Shown one piece after another: positions 7,872 through 12,913 of a DNA stretch of 15,586 nt. Origin of the DNA: an uncultured Clostridia bacterium (GTDB lineage: Bacteria; Bacillota_A; Clostridia; Christensenellales; UBA3700). Positions within the stretch are counted from its first letter, which is position 1. Every line of letters begins with the position of its first letter. Where the stretch lies: NCBI GenBank assembly GCA_946545105.1, contig CAMNMY010000002.1, positions 1 to 15,586 on the forward strand, in the 5' to 3' direction. The position numbers were made by a program, and so were the translations under genes. The notes below the pieces were generated by a model. The model made no database searches. It saw nothing but the letters and a program-made list of their open reading frames with translations, and was not told the origin of the DNA.

Positions 7872-7921
7872 CAATTTCTTTTATTTTTCTCTGTTTAATT
7901 TTTAGTTCAATAAAAAACCGC
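7864..7921 (-). promoter_or_regulatory. Antiterminator hairpin competing with the aro leader terminator
   Basis: GCGGTTTT at 7921-7914 (minus strand) is perfectly complementary to AAAACCGC at 7871-7864, the 5' arm of the terminator. The same element, AAAAAACCGC on the plus strand, therefore occurs twice: at 7912-7921 and at 7842-7851 in the terminator 3' arm. Pairing of the upstream copy would stop the terminator from forming. The upstream arm begins eight bases after the leader peptide stop codon, so a ribosome at that stop would cover part of it. Confidence 0.75.
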
Positions 7922-7928
7922 GCAAAAC

Positions 7929-7991
7929 TTAACAACTATAATAATAGTATCCGTAAAAGTAATATTCGTTGTTAAATAGACGTGTTTTCAT
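7929..7991 (-). CDS. Tyrosine-rich leader peptide of the aro operon
   Basis: A 20-codon frame, ATG 7991 to TAA 7929, encodes a peptide beginning MKTRLFNN and continuing EYYFYGYYYYSC. Seven of 20 codons are Tyr (four of them consecutive) and two are Phe. It lies between the operon promoter and an antiterminator/terminator pair, the arrangement of amino acid biosynthetic leader peptides such as those of trp and pheA in enteric bacteria. Its role would be to report charged tRNA-Tyr through ribosome speed, not to make a functional peptide. An 8-bp inverted repeat (TTAACAAC 7975-7968, GTTGTTAA 7936-7929) encloses all Tyr codons and includes the stop. No Shine-Dalgarno is visible, and the promoter places the 5' end within a few bases of the ATG, so translation is probably leaderless. 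Confidence 0.85.
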   Translation of the reverse strand: MKTRLFNNEYYFYGYYYYSC

Positions 7992-8000
7992 ATCGCTGTT

Positions 8001-8030
8001 ATTATAATTTCTTTTTTTTATATATGTCAA
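8001..8030 (-). promoter_or_regulatory. Promoter of the aro operon
   Basis: Minus strand: consensus -35 TTGACA (8030-8025), an 18-base spacer, and consensus -10 TATAAT (8006-8001). Transcription should start near 7994-7991, on or just before the leader peptide ATG. The promoter begins eight bases after the stop codon of the upstream monooxygenase gene, with no terminator between them, so some read-through into the operon leader is possible. Confidence 0.85.
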
Positions 8031-8037
8031 TAAGGAA

Positions 8038-8322
8038 TTACAATATTGTATATATTTTTAAATTTTTATCGAATCTTGAGCTATTTAGTATGTCTAAAAG
8101 TGGCAATCCTTTGCATCTTTCTGCGTGTTTTTGTAAGCACTCCATACTCTCCCATCTTTCAAAGAACACTACTTCTTTTGTATCTTCATTATATTGAGAT
8201 ACATCAAATGCAATACATCCGTCATCTATTCCTTTAGACATCTTTGCGTGTTCAAGTGCAGCCTTTAGGAATATGTCTACATTTTCTTTTTCTAATTTAT
8301 TAGTACAAACAACATATATCAT
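8038..8322 (-). CDS. Antibiotic biosynthesis monooxygenase (ABM) domain protein
   Basis: A 94-residue single-domain protein resembling the ABM/YgiN family of small cofactor-free monooxygenases, which form ferredoxin-like dimers and often act on quinols. The supporting segment is EVVFFERWESMECLQKHAE (about 50-68), which matches the family core, together with GCIAFDVSQ before it, the usual second-strand region. The N-terminal strand MIYVVCTNKL also fits. AGAGAGG lies eight bases before the ATG. The gene stands alone, divergent from the small gene at 8372 and upstream of the aro promoter in the same direction. The actual substrate is unknown, and ABM proteins in anaerobes are poorly characterised. 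Confidence 0.8.
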   Translation of the reverse strand: MIYVVCTNKLEKENVDIFLKAALEHAKMSKGIDDGCIAFDVSQYNEDTKEVVFFERWESMECLQKHAERCKGLPLLDILNSSRFDKNLKIYTIL

Positions 8323-8340
8323 ATAATAATCCTCTCTTTA

Positions 8341-8371
8341 AGATTTTATCATATTTTGATAATATAAAATT
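8341..8371. promoter_or_regulatory. Divergent promoter region with inverted repeat
   Basis: The 49 bases between two divergent genes are almost entirely A/T and hold TTATCA-N5-TGATAA (8346-8362). On the plus strand GATAAT (8358-8363) lies eight bases before the ATG at 8372. On the minus strand TATGAT (8353-8348) could serve the monooxygenase gene. The repeat overlaps both candidate boxes and could be an operator, though short A/T palindromes arise easily by chance. Confidence 0.35.
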
Positions 8372-8602
8372 ATGGAAGATTTGAATAAGCCTCTTAGTGA
8401 GGAAGAAAAAGATTTAATTATCAATTGGTTCATTGAAAAAGAAGGCCCTCGTGGCGAAGAACAAATTAAAACTTGTAGATTGAGAAACAAGTTAGATAAA
8501 TCTCCTAAAACCTGTCGAGAACTAATTGAGGATAACATAAATAAGAACCAATACAAGATTGATTCTTTAAGTTTCTATATGCTTTTAATGGCTCACATTT
8601 AA
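8372..8602 (+). CDS. Small protein of unknown function
   Basis: A 76-residue, largely charged and probably helical soluble protein that I do not recognise. It starts MEDLNKPLSEEEKDLIINWF and has a lysine/arginine-rich centre with two cysteines (KTCRLRNKLDKSPKTC). There is no signal peptide or clear membrane segment. It is divergent from the monooxygenase gene and lies upstream of queT in the same direction. No Shine-Dalgarno precedes the ATG, while a GATAAT box ends eight bases before it, which would suit a leaderless mRNA. The initial ATG followed by amphipathic helix-like sequence, and the lack of a competing frame of similar quality, argue that it is real, but no homology supports this. 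Confidence 0.55.
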   Translation: MEDLNKPLSEEEKDLIINWFIEKEGPRGEEQIKTCRLRNKLDKSPKTCRELIEDNINKNQYKIDSLSFYMLLMAHI

Positions 8603-8653
8603 ATATATGTTTAATAATATCAATTCTTAAAAAAAATACTTATCTCAATTTGG

Positions 8654-8683
8654 TTGTGCATTGTTTTATATGTGTGCTATTGT
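8654..8683 (+). promoter_or_regulatory. Promoter of queT
   Basis: A -35-like TTGTGC (8654-8659), 18-base spacer, and TATTGT (8678-8683) preceded by TGC, which makes an extended -10. The predicted start near 8688-8691 would place the GAAG stem of the possible leader aptamer at the very 5' end of the mRNA. Confidence 0.5.
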
Positions 8684-8687
8684 ATTT

Positions 8688-8727
8688 GCGAAGGTTTTCG
8701 GACAACACTTCAATAAAACAACCGAGG
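8688..8727 (+). promoter_or_regulatory. Possible preQ1-like riboswitch upstream of queT
   Basis: A short structure precedes the start codon: GAAG (8690-8693) can pair with CTTC (8708-8711). CGG in the loop (8699-8701) can pair with CCG (8722-8724) in an A-rich tail AATAAAACAACCGAGG that runs into the Shine-Dalgarno. This size, H-type pseudoknot topology and A-rich tail resemble preQ1-I riboswitches, which are known upstream of queuosine transporter genes. The stem is weak and the loop does not follow the usual preQ1-I consensus, so this is only a candidate. Confidence 0.3.
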
Positions 8728-8735
8728 TATTTAAA

Positions 8736-9320
8736 ATGAATCTTACAACACGTAGAATCACAAGAGCCGCAATCGTGGCTGCCCTTTATGTAGCATTAAC
8801 ATTTGTAGTATTTCCAATCGCATCAGGTGCTATACAATTTAGACCAAGTGAAGCTTTAACTTTACTTCCATTGTTTATGCCAGAATCAATTATTGGTTTA
8901 TGGATTGGCTGTATGCTAGCTAACCTTGTTACTGGCTGTACTGTAATAGATATTTTCTTAGGCAGTGCCATAACATTAGTTGCAGCAACTATGACATATT
9001 TCACAGGAAGATTGATTAAGCAAAAGCCATTTATTGAAGTAGAAGGCGAAGAACATGCACTTGCGCTAGATAAATATCAAGCAAGAGAAAACATCTTAAG
9101 AGTAGTAAGAATTATTGTTGGCGGACTTTGGCCAATACTTGGAAACGCTTTCTTCCTACCTCTTTTATGGATGTGGGCATATGGCTCATTAGAATTTGCT
9201 TATTGGGTACAATTTGGATTTTTAGTAGCTACAGAAGCACTAGCAATATATACGCTTGGAACATTGTTCTGCATAGCGTTATATCGCATCTCATTCAAGA
9301 AACCTAATTTTATAAAATAA
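8736..9320 (+). CDS. queT: QueT-family transporter (queuosine precursor uptake)
   Basis: Predicted integral membrane protein of the QueT family, thought to be a substrate-binding component for import of a queuosine precursor such as preQ1, likely with an ECF-type energising module encoded elsewhere. From ATG 8736 it has 194 residues. The opening MNLTTRRITRAAIVAALYVA is the family start, followed by AIQFRPSEALTLLPLF and ANLVTGCTVIDIFLGS, and then further hydrophobic segments including LWPILGNAFFLPL. GAGG (8724-8727) lies eight bases upstream and decides the start; an in-frame ATG at 8661 would add 25 residues not typical of the family and covering the leader. The gene converges on the HAD gene with two bases between stops. 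Confidence 0.85.
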   Translation: MNLTTRRITRAAIVAALYVALTFVVFPIASGAIQFRPSEALTLLPLFMPESIIGLWIGCMLANLVTGCTVIDIFLGSAITLVAATMTYFTGRLIKQKPFIEVEGEEHALALDKYQARENILRVVRIIVGGLWPILGNAFFLPLLWMWAYGSLEFAYWVQFGFLVATEALAIYTLGTLFCIALYRISFKKPNFIK

Positions 9321-9322
9321 AA

Positions 9323-10027
9323 TTAATTAAATAAAGTTGGAATGTCTTGGAAATCTATTGAAGGGAATGAGTTATCACTCCCTTCTTCTTTTACGATATT
9401 TCCTGTTAAATAAAATTTAATACCTAATTCTTTTGCTGGTCTTCCATCTTCTTTTTCAGAATTTCCAAAATAAATTACATCTTCTGGTTTTAAATCAAAT
9501 TTGTCCATTAATTCTTGTAGATATAATTTGTTTGGCTTTGCATAATGCATATCTTCATAATCTGGAATAAAATCAAAAGATTCAGGTTTAACCCCTGCAA
9601 TTTCTAATCTTGTATTCATGCCACAAGTTGGAAACATTGGATTGCCTGCAAGGATAATATAATCTACTTTTTCTTTAACCGCATCTATGATGCCTTGAAG
9701 GTTTTTATGTGGCTCTTCGCAAAACTGCCCTGAATATTTAAAATCTGTTGCATAGAACTCTTCAAACGCTGGCTTAATTTCTTCTTTCTTTAAAGTTGGA
9801 TATGCCAACATAAAAGCGTCCCAATATGCTTGAGCACACGTTTTTGATCCATCATTTTTTCTCATAGCATCAGTACCATACCAAATGGCCTTTACAAAAG
9901 ATTCTTTTTCTATAGGAAAACCCTTAGATATTAATCTTTTAATTAATAAGCCAAAATAACCATTGACGAATTTCTTTTCGTCCATTGGAAGTAATGTACC
10001 ATCTAAATCAAAAAATGCTGCTTTCAT
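9323..10027 (-). CDS. HAD-superfamily hydrolase with unusual motif II
   Basis: A 234-residue protein of the haloacid dehalogenase superfamily, usually phosphatases. Motif I is FDLDGTL with Asp7 and Asp9. A helical cap follows (about 15-100). Motif II would be ILAGNPMFP (125-133); related proteins generally read LATNPLFP, so the conserved Thr is Gly here. KPNK (164-167) supplies the motif III lysine. Motif IV is YFGNSEKED (186-194), keeping Glu and Asp where GND-EED-like sequences are common. AGAGG lies seven bases before the ATG. The substrate cannot be assigned, and reduced or changed catalysis is possible because of motif II. The gene is a single unit. Confidence 0.85.
   Translation of the reverse strand: MKAAFFDLDGTLLPMDEKKFVNGYFGLLIKRLISKGFPIEKESFVKAIWYGTDAMRKNDGSKTCAQAYWDAFMLAYPTLKKEEIKPAFEEFYATDFKYSGQFCEEPHKNLQGIIDAVKEKVDYIILAGNPMFPTCGMNTRLEIAGVKPESFDFIPDYEDMHYAKPNKLYLQELMDKFDLKPEDVIYFGNSEKEDGRPAKELGIKFYLTGNIVKEEGSDNSFPSIDFQDIPTLFN
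9360..9392 (+). terminator. Candidate terminator of queT inside the convergent HAD gene
   Basis: GAAGGGA (9360-9366) pairs with TCCCTTC (9379-9385). An inner TGA/TCA extension closes a four-base loop, and TTCTTTT follows. Read on the plus strand it is a plausible intrinsic terminator 40 bases past the queT stop, lying within the 3' coding end of the convergent HAD gene. Confidence 0.5.
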
Positions 10028-10065
10028 ATAATCCTCTTTCTATCAATAACATAATTTATCATTGT

Positions 10066-10081
10066 TTGCTATTAATAGCAA
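10066..10081. repeat. Perfect 16-bp palindrome upstream of the HAD gene
   Basis: TTGCTATTAATAGCAA reads the same on both strands. It lies about 40 bases before the HAD gene start. On the minus strand its left half, TTGCTA, could serve as a -35 with TAAATT 17 bases downstream (10058-10053). The overlap of a perfect palindrome with a promoter suggests an operator. The rest of the 227-base gap (10028-10254) holds only a terminator hairpin at 10203 and otherwise nothing I can identify. Confidence 0.4.
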
Positions 10082-10202
10082 GATTAATTCATTATTCTTT
10101 ATCTATTACAGAATCTTCATTGAGATTTCTTCTAATACGTCTAAAAGAATCTTAACCAATTATGAAGCTTAGCAAGTAGTTGCTATTATATCTATACACG
10201 AA

Positions 10203-10235
10203 GAAACGCTGCCCCTTTTAGGACAGCGTTTCTTT
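10203..10235 (-). terminator. Terminator hairpin downstream of the DUF975 gene
   Basis: GAAACGCTG (10203-10211) pairs with CAGCGTTTC (10224-10232), with an additional CC/GG inside. It lies 22 bases after the DUF975 gene stop. On the minus strand only TTCTTC follows and on the plus strand TTTATTG, so it may work in either direction with modest strength. Confidence 0.65.
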
Positions 10236-10254
10236 ATTGTTAAAACTAAATATA

Positions 10255-11016
10255 TTATTTATCTTCTACTTCGCCTTCGATTACGTCACCTTCAAAAACG
10301 TCATCAACTTCATCTTCTGCTTCATCCTCAGTAACTTCATCTAAATCTTCTTCTGCAAAAGTTTTCTTTAATTCTAGATAGAAGTTTGCTCTAGCCATTT
10401 GATGATATGGTGTTACAAATAATGTACCAATACCTAAGCATAGAAGACCTACTATATACCAACCAATAAAACTTAAATCTAATACAAATAGATCCCACTT
10501 GTGGCCTTTCATCATTTCTTGGCTCTTATCAATACAGAATCTCCAATCCTTATTCTTTTGATCTTGTTGAATGTAGAATGCCATAGAATATGCATAAGAC
10601 TTAATAATACCTGGAATGATAAATAATAATGTCCATAGAACGATTAAAATCTTGCTTACTACTGAAAGTAGAATTGCATCACTCATGCATTCTTTAAAGC
10701 CAACGCCTAAATCTACAAAATCTGCTTGTTTTTTATCTCTTGCGCATCCTGTTAGGATTCTACAAATACCATATGCTAAAGGTCCAGTAATAATGATTGC
10801 TGCAACAAATAGCACTAATTCAATAAATGCAAATATTGCAAGTGCTCCGGCAGACATATCGCCAGCTCCATTATAACGTGTGCTTACGCCACCAACTGCA
10901 CCGATAACTATTTCATATACTAGTAGAACTAGTGTTAGCATTAGCCATTTGCTGCTAAAGATATTATTATCTAATTGGTTTTTTGCGTTCTCTTTTATCT
11001 CTTTTCTTGTTGCCAT
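10255..11016 (-). CDS. DUF975-family membrane protein
   Basis: A predicted integral membrane protein of the DUF975 family, common in Bacillota and without an established function. From ATG 11016 it has 253 residues. The N-terminus is ATRKEIKENAKNQL, typical of the family, followed by about four to six membrane segments (roughly 24-43, 56-85, 113-145 and 175-205) and the family-like LLFIIPGIIKSYAYSMAFY and CIDKSQEMMKGHKWDLF. The last 30 or so residues are strongly acidic. The start is chosen because GGAGGG sits seven bases before it; an ATG at 11031 overlaps that site. It has its own promoter just after the stop of the next upstream gene and a terminator after its end. Confidence 0.85.
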   Translation of the reverse strand: MATRKEIKENAKNQLDNNIFSSKWLMLTLVLLVYEIVIGAVGGVSTRYNGAGDMSAGALAIFAFIELVLFVAAIIITGPLAYGICRILTGCARDKKQADFVDLGVGFKECMSDAILLSVVSKILIVLWTLLFIIPGIIKSYAYSMAFYIQQDQKNKDWRFCIDKSQEMMKGHKWDLFVLDLSFIGWYIVGLLCLGIGTLFVTPYHQMARANFYLELKKTFAEEDLDEVTEDEAEDEVDDVFEGDVIEGEVEDK

Positions 11017-11062
11017 AACAACACCCTCCATTTATACCTTACGTTAAGAACTAACTTATTAT

Positions 11063-11091
11063 ATTATATTATTATAATACTCGCGCGTCAA
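11063..11091 (-). promoter_or_regulatory. Promoter of the DUF975 gene
   Basis: Minus strand: TTGACG (11091-11086), a 17-base spacer, and a consensus TATAAT (11068-11063). It begins nine bases after the stop codon of the endonuclease-fold gene, with no terminator between, so the DUF975 gene may also be reached by read-through from that gene. Confidence 0.75.
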
Positions 11092-11099
11092 ATTTCGAC

Positions 11100-12260
11100 T
11101 TATCCAACCAATGCGAATTCCATATAAACTGGTTCGTGGTCAGAGAATGCAAATCCATCAACGCCCTTCTTTCCTTGCTTAGTCTTTATTGCTTCAATCT
11201 TGTTAACTTTTACATTGTTAGAAACAATATATCCATCAACAGTACATACAAAAGTCTTTCCTTCTTCCCATTCGATATCATTGTTTCTGCATGTTGGATT
11301 ATTATCCGCTGCATAAATTGTATAGCCATCGATAATTGGAGATTTGCCCTCTTTATCAAACATATATGCAACCCAATCTGGAGCTTTCTTTGTTACGCCA
11401 TATGCTCTATTTTCATCAGTATATGAATACAAAGGATTATATGTTACTAAATCGTGGTTGAAATCACCACCTACGATTACATAAGCGCCTTCATCTTGAC
11501 ACTTCTTTAAGAATCCATTTAATTCAGCCATTTGCTTTTCTCTTATTGTGCCACCCTTATCGTACGCAGACATATGCGAATTAACAATATATAATGTCTT
11601 GTTGTTTGCCATATTTACTGTATACACAGAGAAACATCTATCCAAATCGAATAACTTAGATAAATCATCAGCTATTGTGTATTGATATCTCTTTGCAGAT
11701 TGCATCTTGTATTTAGATAAAGATGTTAATCCAGCATTTACAGAACCATGCATATCATATAGTGGATATGGTAAATAAGCACTATGGAAATTAACACAAT
11801 GAATATTATCAAATGTTTTAAATTCATTTGTAATCATATCATGTTGATTAATCTTATATGATCTTGTAGATTTTGTATCAACTTCTTGGAATAACATAAA
11901 ATCTGCATTTAATTCTTTGATTGTAGATATTGCACCATTAGTGTTAAATAAGACTTCGTCTTTACTTCTACCCTTTGACCAATGACCACAAGTTGGATTT
12001 CCATTATCATCATAACCTGTATCTAGGAAGAATGTATAGTCTTGTGAATAAGCACCAAAGCCTATGTTATATGTAGATATAGAATATTGTGTATTTACAT
12101 CTACCATATCTAATGTGGCATTTTGATTAATAGTTAAATCCATATCCCCTAGTCTTGAATAGCTAGCAAATATGTACGCTACAAATGAACCAGCAGCAAC
12201 AATGACTAAACCAATGATTACTGCGATGGTGATTAATGTAATTTTTAAACCTTTTTTCAT
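11100..12260 (-). CDS. Membrane-anchored endonuclease/exonuclease/phosphatase-fold protein
   Basis: A 386-residue protein with one N-terminal hydrophobic segment (about residues 6-32), probably anchoring it with the catalytic domain outside the cell. The domain shows the EEP-family order: TYNIGF, LFQEVD with the metal-binding Glu near 126, VNSHMSAYD with a histidine, GGDFNHD, CTVDGYIVS, and the closing FSDHEPVYMEF. The family hydrolyses phosphodiester or phosphomonoester bonds in DNA, lipids or inositol phosphates. The substrate is not evident here. The ATG at 12260 has GGGGG seven bases upstream; a TTG two codons earlier is less likely. It has its own promoter. A terminator is not visible after the stop, which lies right before the DUF975 gene promoter. 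Confidence 0.88.
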   Translation of the reverse strand: MKKGLKITLITIAVIIGLVIVAAGSFVAYIFASYSRLGDMDLTINQNATLDMVDVNTQYSISTYNIGFGAYSQDYTFFLDTGYDDNGNPTCGHWSKGRSKDEVLFNTNGAISTIKELNADFMLFQEVDTKSTRSYKINQHDMITNEFKTFDNIHCVNFHSAYLPYPLYDMHGSVNAGLTSLSKYKMQSAKRYQYTIADDLSKLFDLDRCFSVYTVNMANNKTLYIVNSHMSAYDKGGTIREKQMAELNGFLKKCQDEGAYVIVGGDFNHDLVTYNPLYSYTDENRAYGVTKKAPDWVAYMFDKEGKSPIIDGYTIYAADNNPTCRNNDIEWEEGKTFVCTVDGYIVSNNVKVNKIEAIKTKQGKKGVDGFAFSDHEPVYMEFALVG

Positions 12261-12280
12261 AATCAATCCCCCTATTTTTA

Positions 12281-12309
12281 ATTATACTTTTATTTTAGTC
12301 ATCTTTCAA
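12281..12309 (-). promoter_or_regulatory. Promoter of the endonuclease-fold gene
   Basis: Minus strand: TTGAAA (12309-12304), a 17-base spacer, and a consensus TATAAT (12286-12281), about 20 bases before the ATG. The spacing and the good Shine-Dalgarno downstream make this a conventional leadered promoter. Confidence 0.75.
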
Positions 12310-12315
12310 TTATGC

Positions 12316-12343
12316 AAAAAGCAGCGTCTCTTCGCTGCTTTTT
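12316..12343. terminator. Bidirectional intrinsic terminator
   Basis: AAAAAGCAGCG (12316-12326) pairs perfectly with CGCTGCTTTTT (12333-12343) around a six-base loop, with T or A runs on both sides. It sits directly after the stop of the 101-residue protein gene (minus strand) and seals it from the endonuclease-fold gene downstream. Confidence 0.85.
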
Positions 12344-12352
12344 ATCCTTATA

Positions 12353-12658
12353 TCATAACTTTGAATATTTTATCGGCACATTGTGATAAGAAATTTCAAA
12401 TACTCCATCTGGCGATATTTCACCTATTTCTGGCCCTGATTTAATTACATTAATTATTTTTATCGCTATCGCCCAATATTCTTCAAATCCAGGTTCATCT
12501 ACTTCCAATCCATTATCCGATTCATATGTTGCTACAGGAGATCCTATAACCGTTGTTCCACTTTCCCATGCAAACTCATATTTGTCTTTATCGCTTGATT
12601 TTTCCATTAAAAATAATAATTTCCCTATTATGCTTTCTTCTTTGTCATTTAAATACAT
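12353..12658 (-). CDS. Small protein of unknown function
   Basis: A 101-residue acidic, soluble protein that I do not recognise. It begins MYLNDKEESIIGKLLFLMEK. Its middle has WESGTTVIGSPVATYESDNG, and a helical segment FEEYWAIAIKIINVIKSG follows. The start at 12658 is chosen because GGGGA stands ten bases upstream and because a good promoter (12690-12719) lies inside the longer reading that would start at 12751. The gene is a single unit with its own promoter and a strong terminator. An immunity-like or regulatory role would be guesswork. Confidence 0.6.
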   Translation of the reverse strand: MYLNDKEESIIGKLLFLMEKSSDKDKYEFAWESGTTVIGSPVATYESDNGLEVDEPGFEEYWAIAIKIINVIKSGPEIGEISPDGVFEISYHNVPIKYSKL

Positions 12659-12689
12659 ACTTATTCTTCCCCTATATAACTCTAATATC

Positions 12690-12719
12690 ATTATAATAAT
12701 CATAAATCTTCTAATGCAA
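12690..12719 (-). promoter_or_regulatory. Promoter of the 101-residue protein gene
   Basis: Minus strand: TTGCAT (12719-12714), an 18-base spacer, and a consensus TATAAT (12695-12690). The predicted start near 12683 leaves a leader of about 25 bases containing the GGGGA site. This argues against the longer reading frame that begins upstream of the promoter. Confidence 0.65.
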
Positions 12720-12746
12720 TATGCGAAAATTTTACATATATTTGGT

Positions 12747-12775
12747 TTCATATATCATATGAAGTATGGTATTAT
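12747..12775 (+). promoter_or_regulatory. Promoter of the pfl operon
   Basis: A -35-like TTCATA (12747-12752), a 17-base spacer, and TATTAT (12770-12775) preceded by TGG, giving an extended -10. Transcription would start near 12782, about 30 bases before the conserved core of the ZTP riboswitch. Confidence 0.6.
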
Positions 12776-12804
12776 AAGAATGACAAAAGCGAATATCCCT
12801 TTCT

Positions 12805-12870
12805 TGTAACTGACGGATTTGTGGACAACCACATGGGAGCAAGAAAGTTTCTTGGTCGACCGTCTGGGCA
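12805..12870 (+). promoter_or_regulatory. ZTP riboswitch (pfl motif)
   Basis: The region follows the ZTP/pfl aptamer closely. The first half is ACTGACGG (12810-12817 region) followed by the GTGG...CCAC hairpin (12821-12832) and ATGGGAGC. The second half is GTCGACCGTCTGGGCA (12855-12870) with the small hairpin GTC/GGC. GACGG (12812-12816) can pair with CCGTC (12860-12864), the long-range pairing of the class. The pattern closely resembles the Fusobacterium ulcerans ZTP aptamer as I recall it. The ligand, ZTP or ZMP, signals low 10-formyl-tetrahydrofolate. Upstream of pyruvate formate-lyase this is the context that gave the motif its name. Confidence 0.93.
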
Positions 12871-12895
12871 AATAGTAGCTCGGGTCGATTTTTTT
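12856..12895 (+). terminator. Riboswitch-controlled terminator before pfl
   Basis: TCGACC (12856-12861) pairs with GGTCGA (12883-12888), with an inner GGGC/GCTC stem (12866-12869, 12878-12881), and is followed by seven T (12889-12895). The 5' arm uses bases of the second aptamer hairpin and of the long-range pairing, so ligand binding and termination exclude each other. ZTP would therefore turn the operon on. Confidence 0.88.
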
Positions 12896-12913
12896 ATTAT
12901 AGGAGGTGCACTT

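Noticed and set aside
7823..8037. T-box riboswitch in the aro operon leader
   Set aside because: T-box RNAs are the usual Tyr sensors in Bacillota, but the leader is only about 170 bases. It has no GGUGGNACCGCG-type T-box sequence on the transcribed strand and no room for a long stem I. The Tyr-rich ORF explains the structure better.
8661..8735. 25-residue N-terminal extension of QueT
   Set aside because: The extra sequence is not family-like and covers the promoter and leader, and GAGG precedes the ATG at 8736, where the conserved sequence begins.
10082..10202. Possible small RNA or leader peptide upstream of the HAD gene
   Set aside because: A TATAAT on the minus strand (10190-10185) has no acceptable -35, the ATGs in the stretch lead to frames of only a few codons, and no stable structure is obvious.
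11136..11426. Plus-strand frame antisense to the endonuclease-fold gene
   Set aside because: Its composition is a hydrophobic by-product of the A/T-rich complementary strand; the minus-strand gene has all EEP motifs in order.
12659..12751. Longer form of the 101-residue protein with a hydrophobic N-terminus
   Set aside because: A good promoter (TTGCAT, 18 bases, TATAAT) lies inside this stretch, and a GGGGA site precedes the ATG at 12658.
12821..12913. N-terminal extension of pyruvate formate-lyase starting at GTG 12821
   Set aside because: The in-frame extension overlaps the ZTP riboswitch and its terminator, and a strong GGAGG precedes the ATG at 12914, which matches the usual family start.
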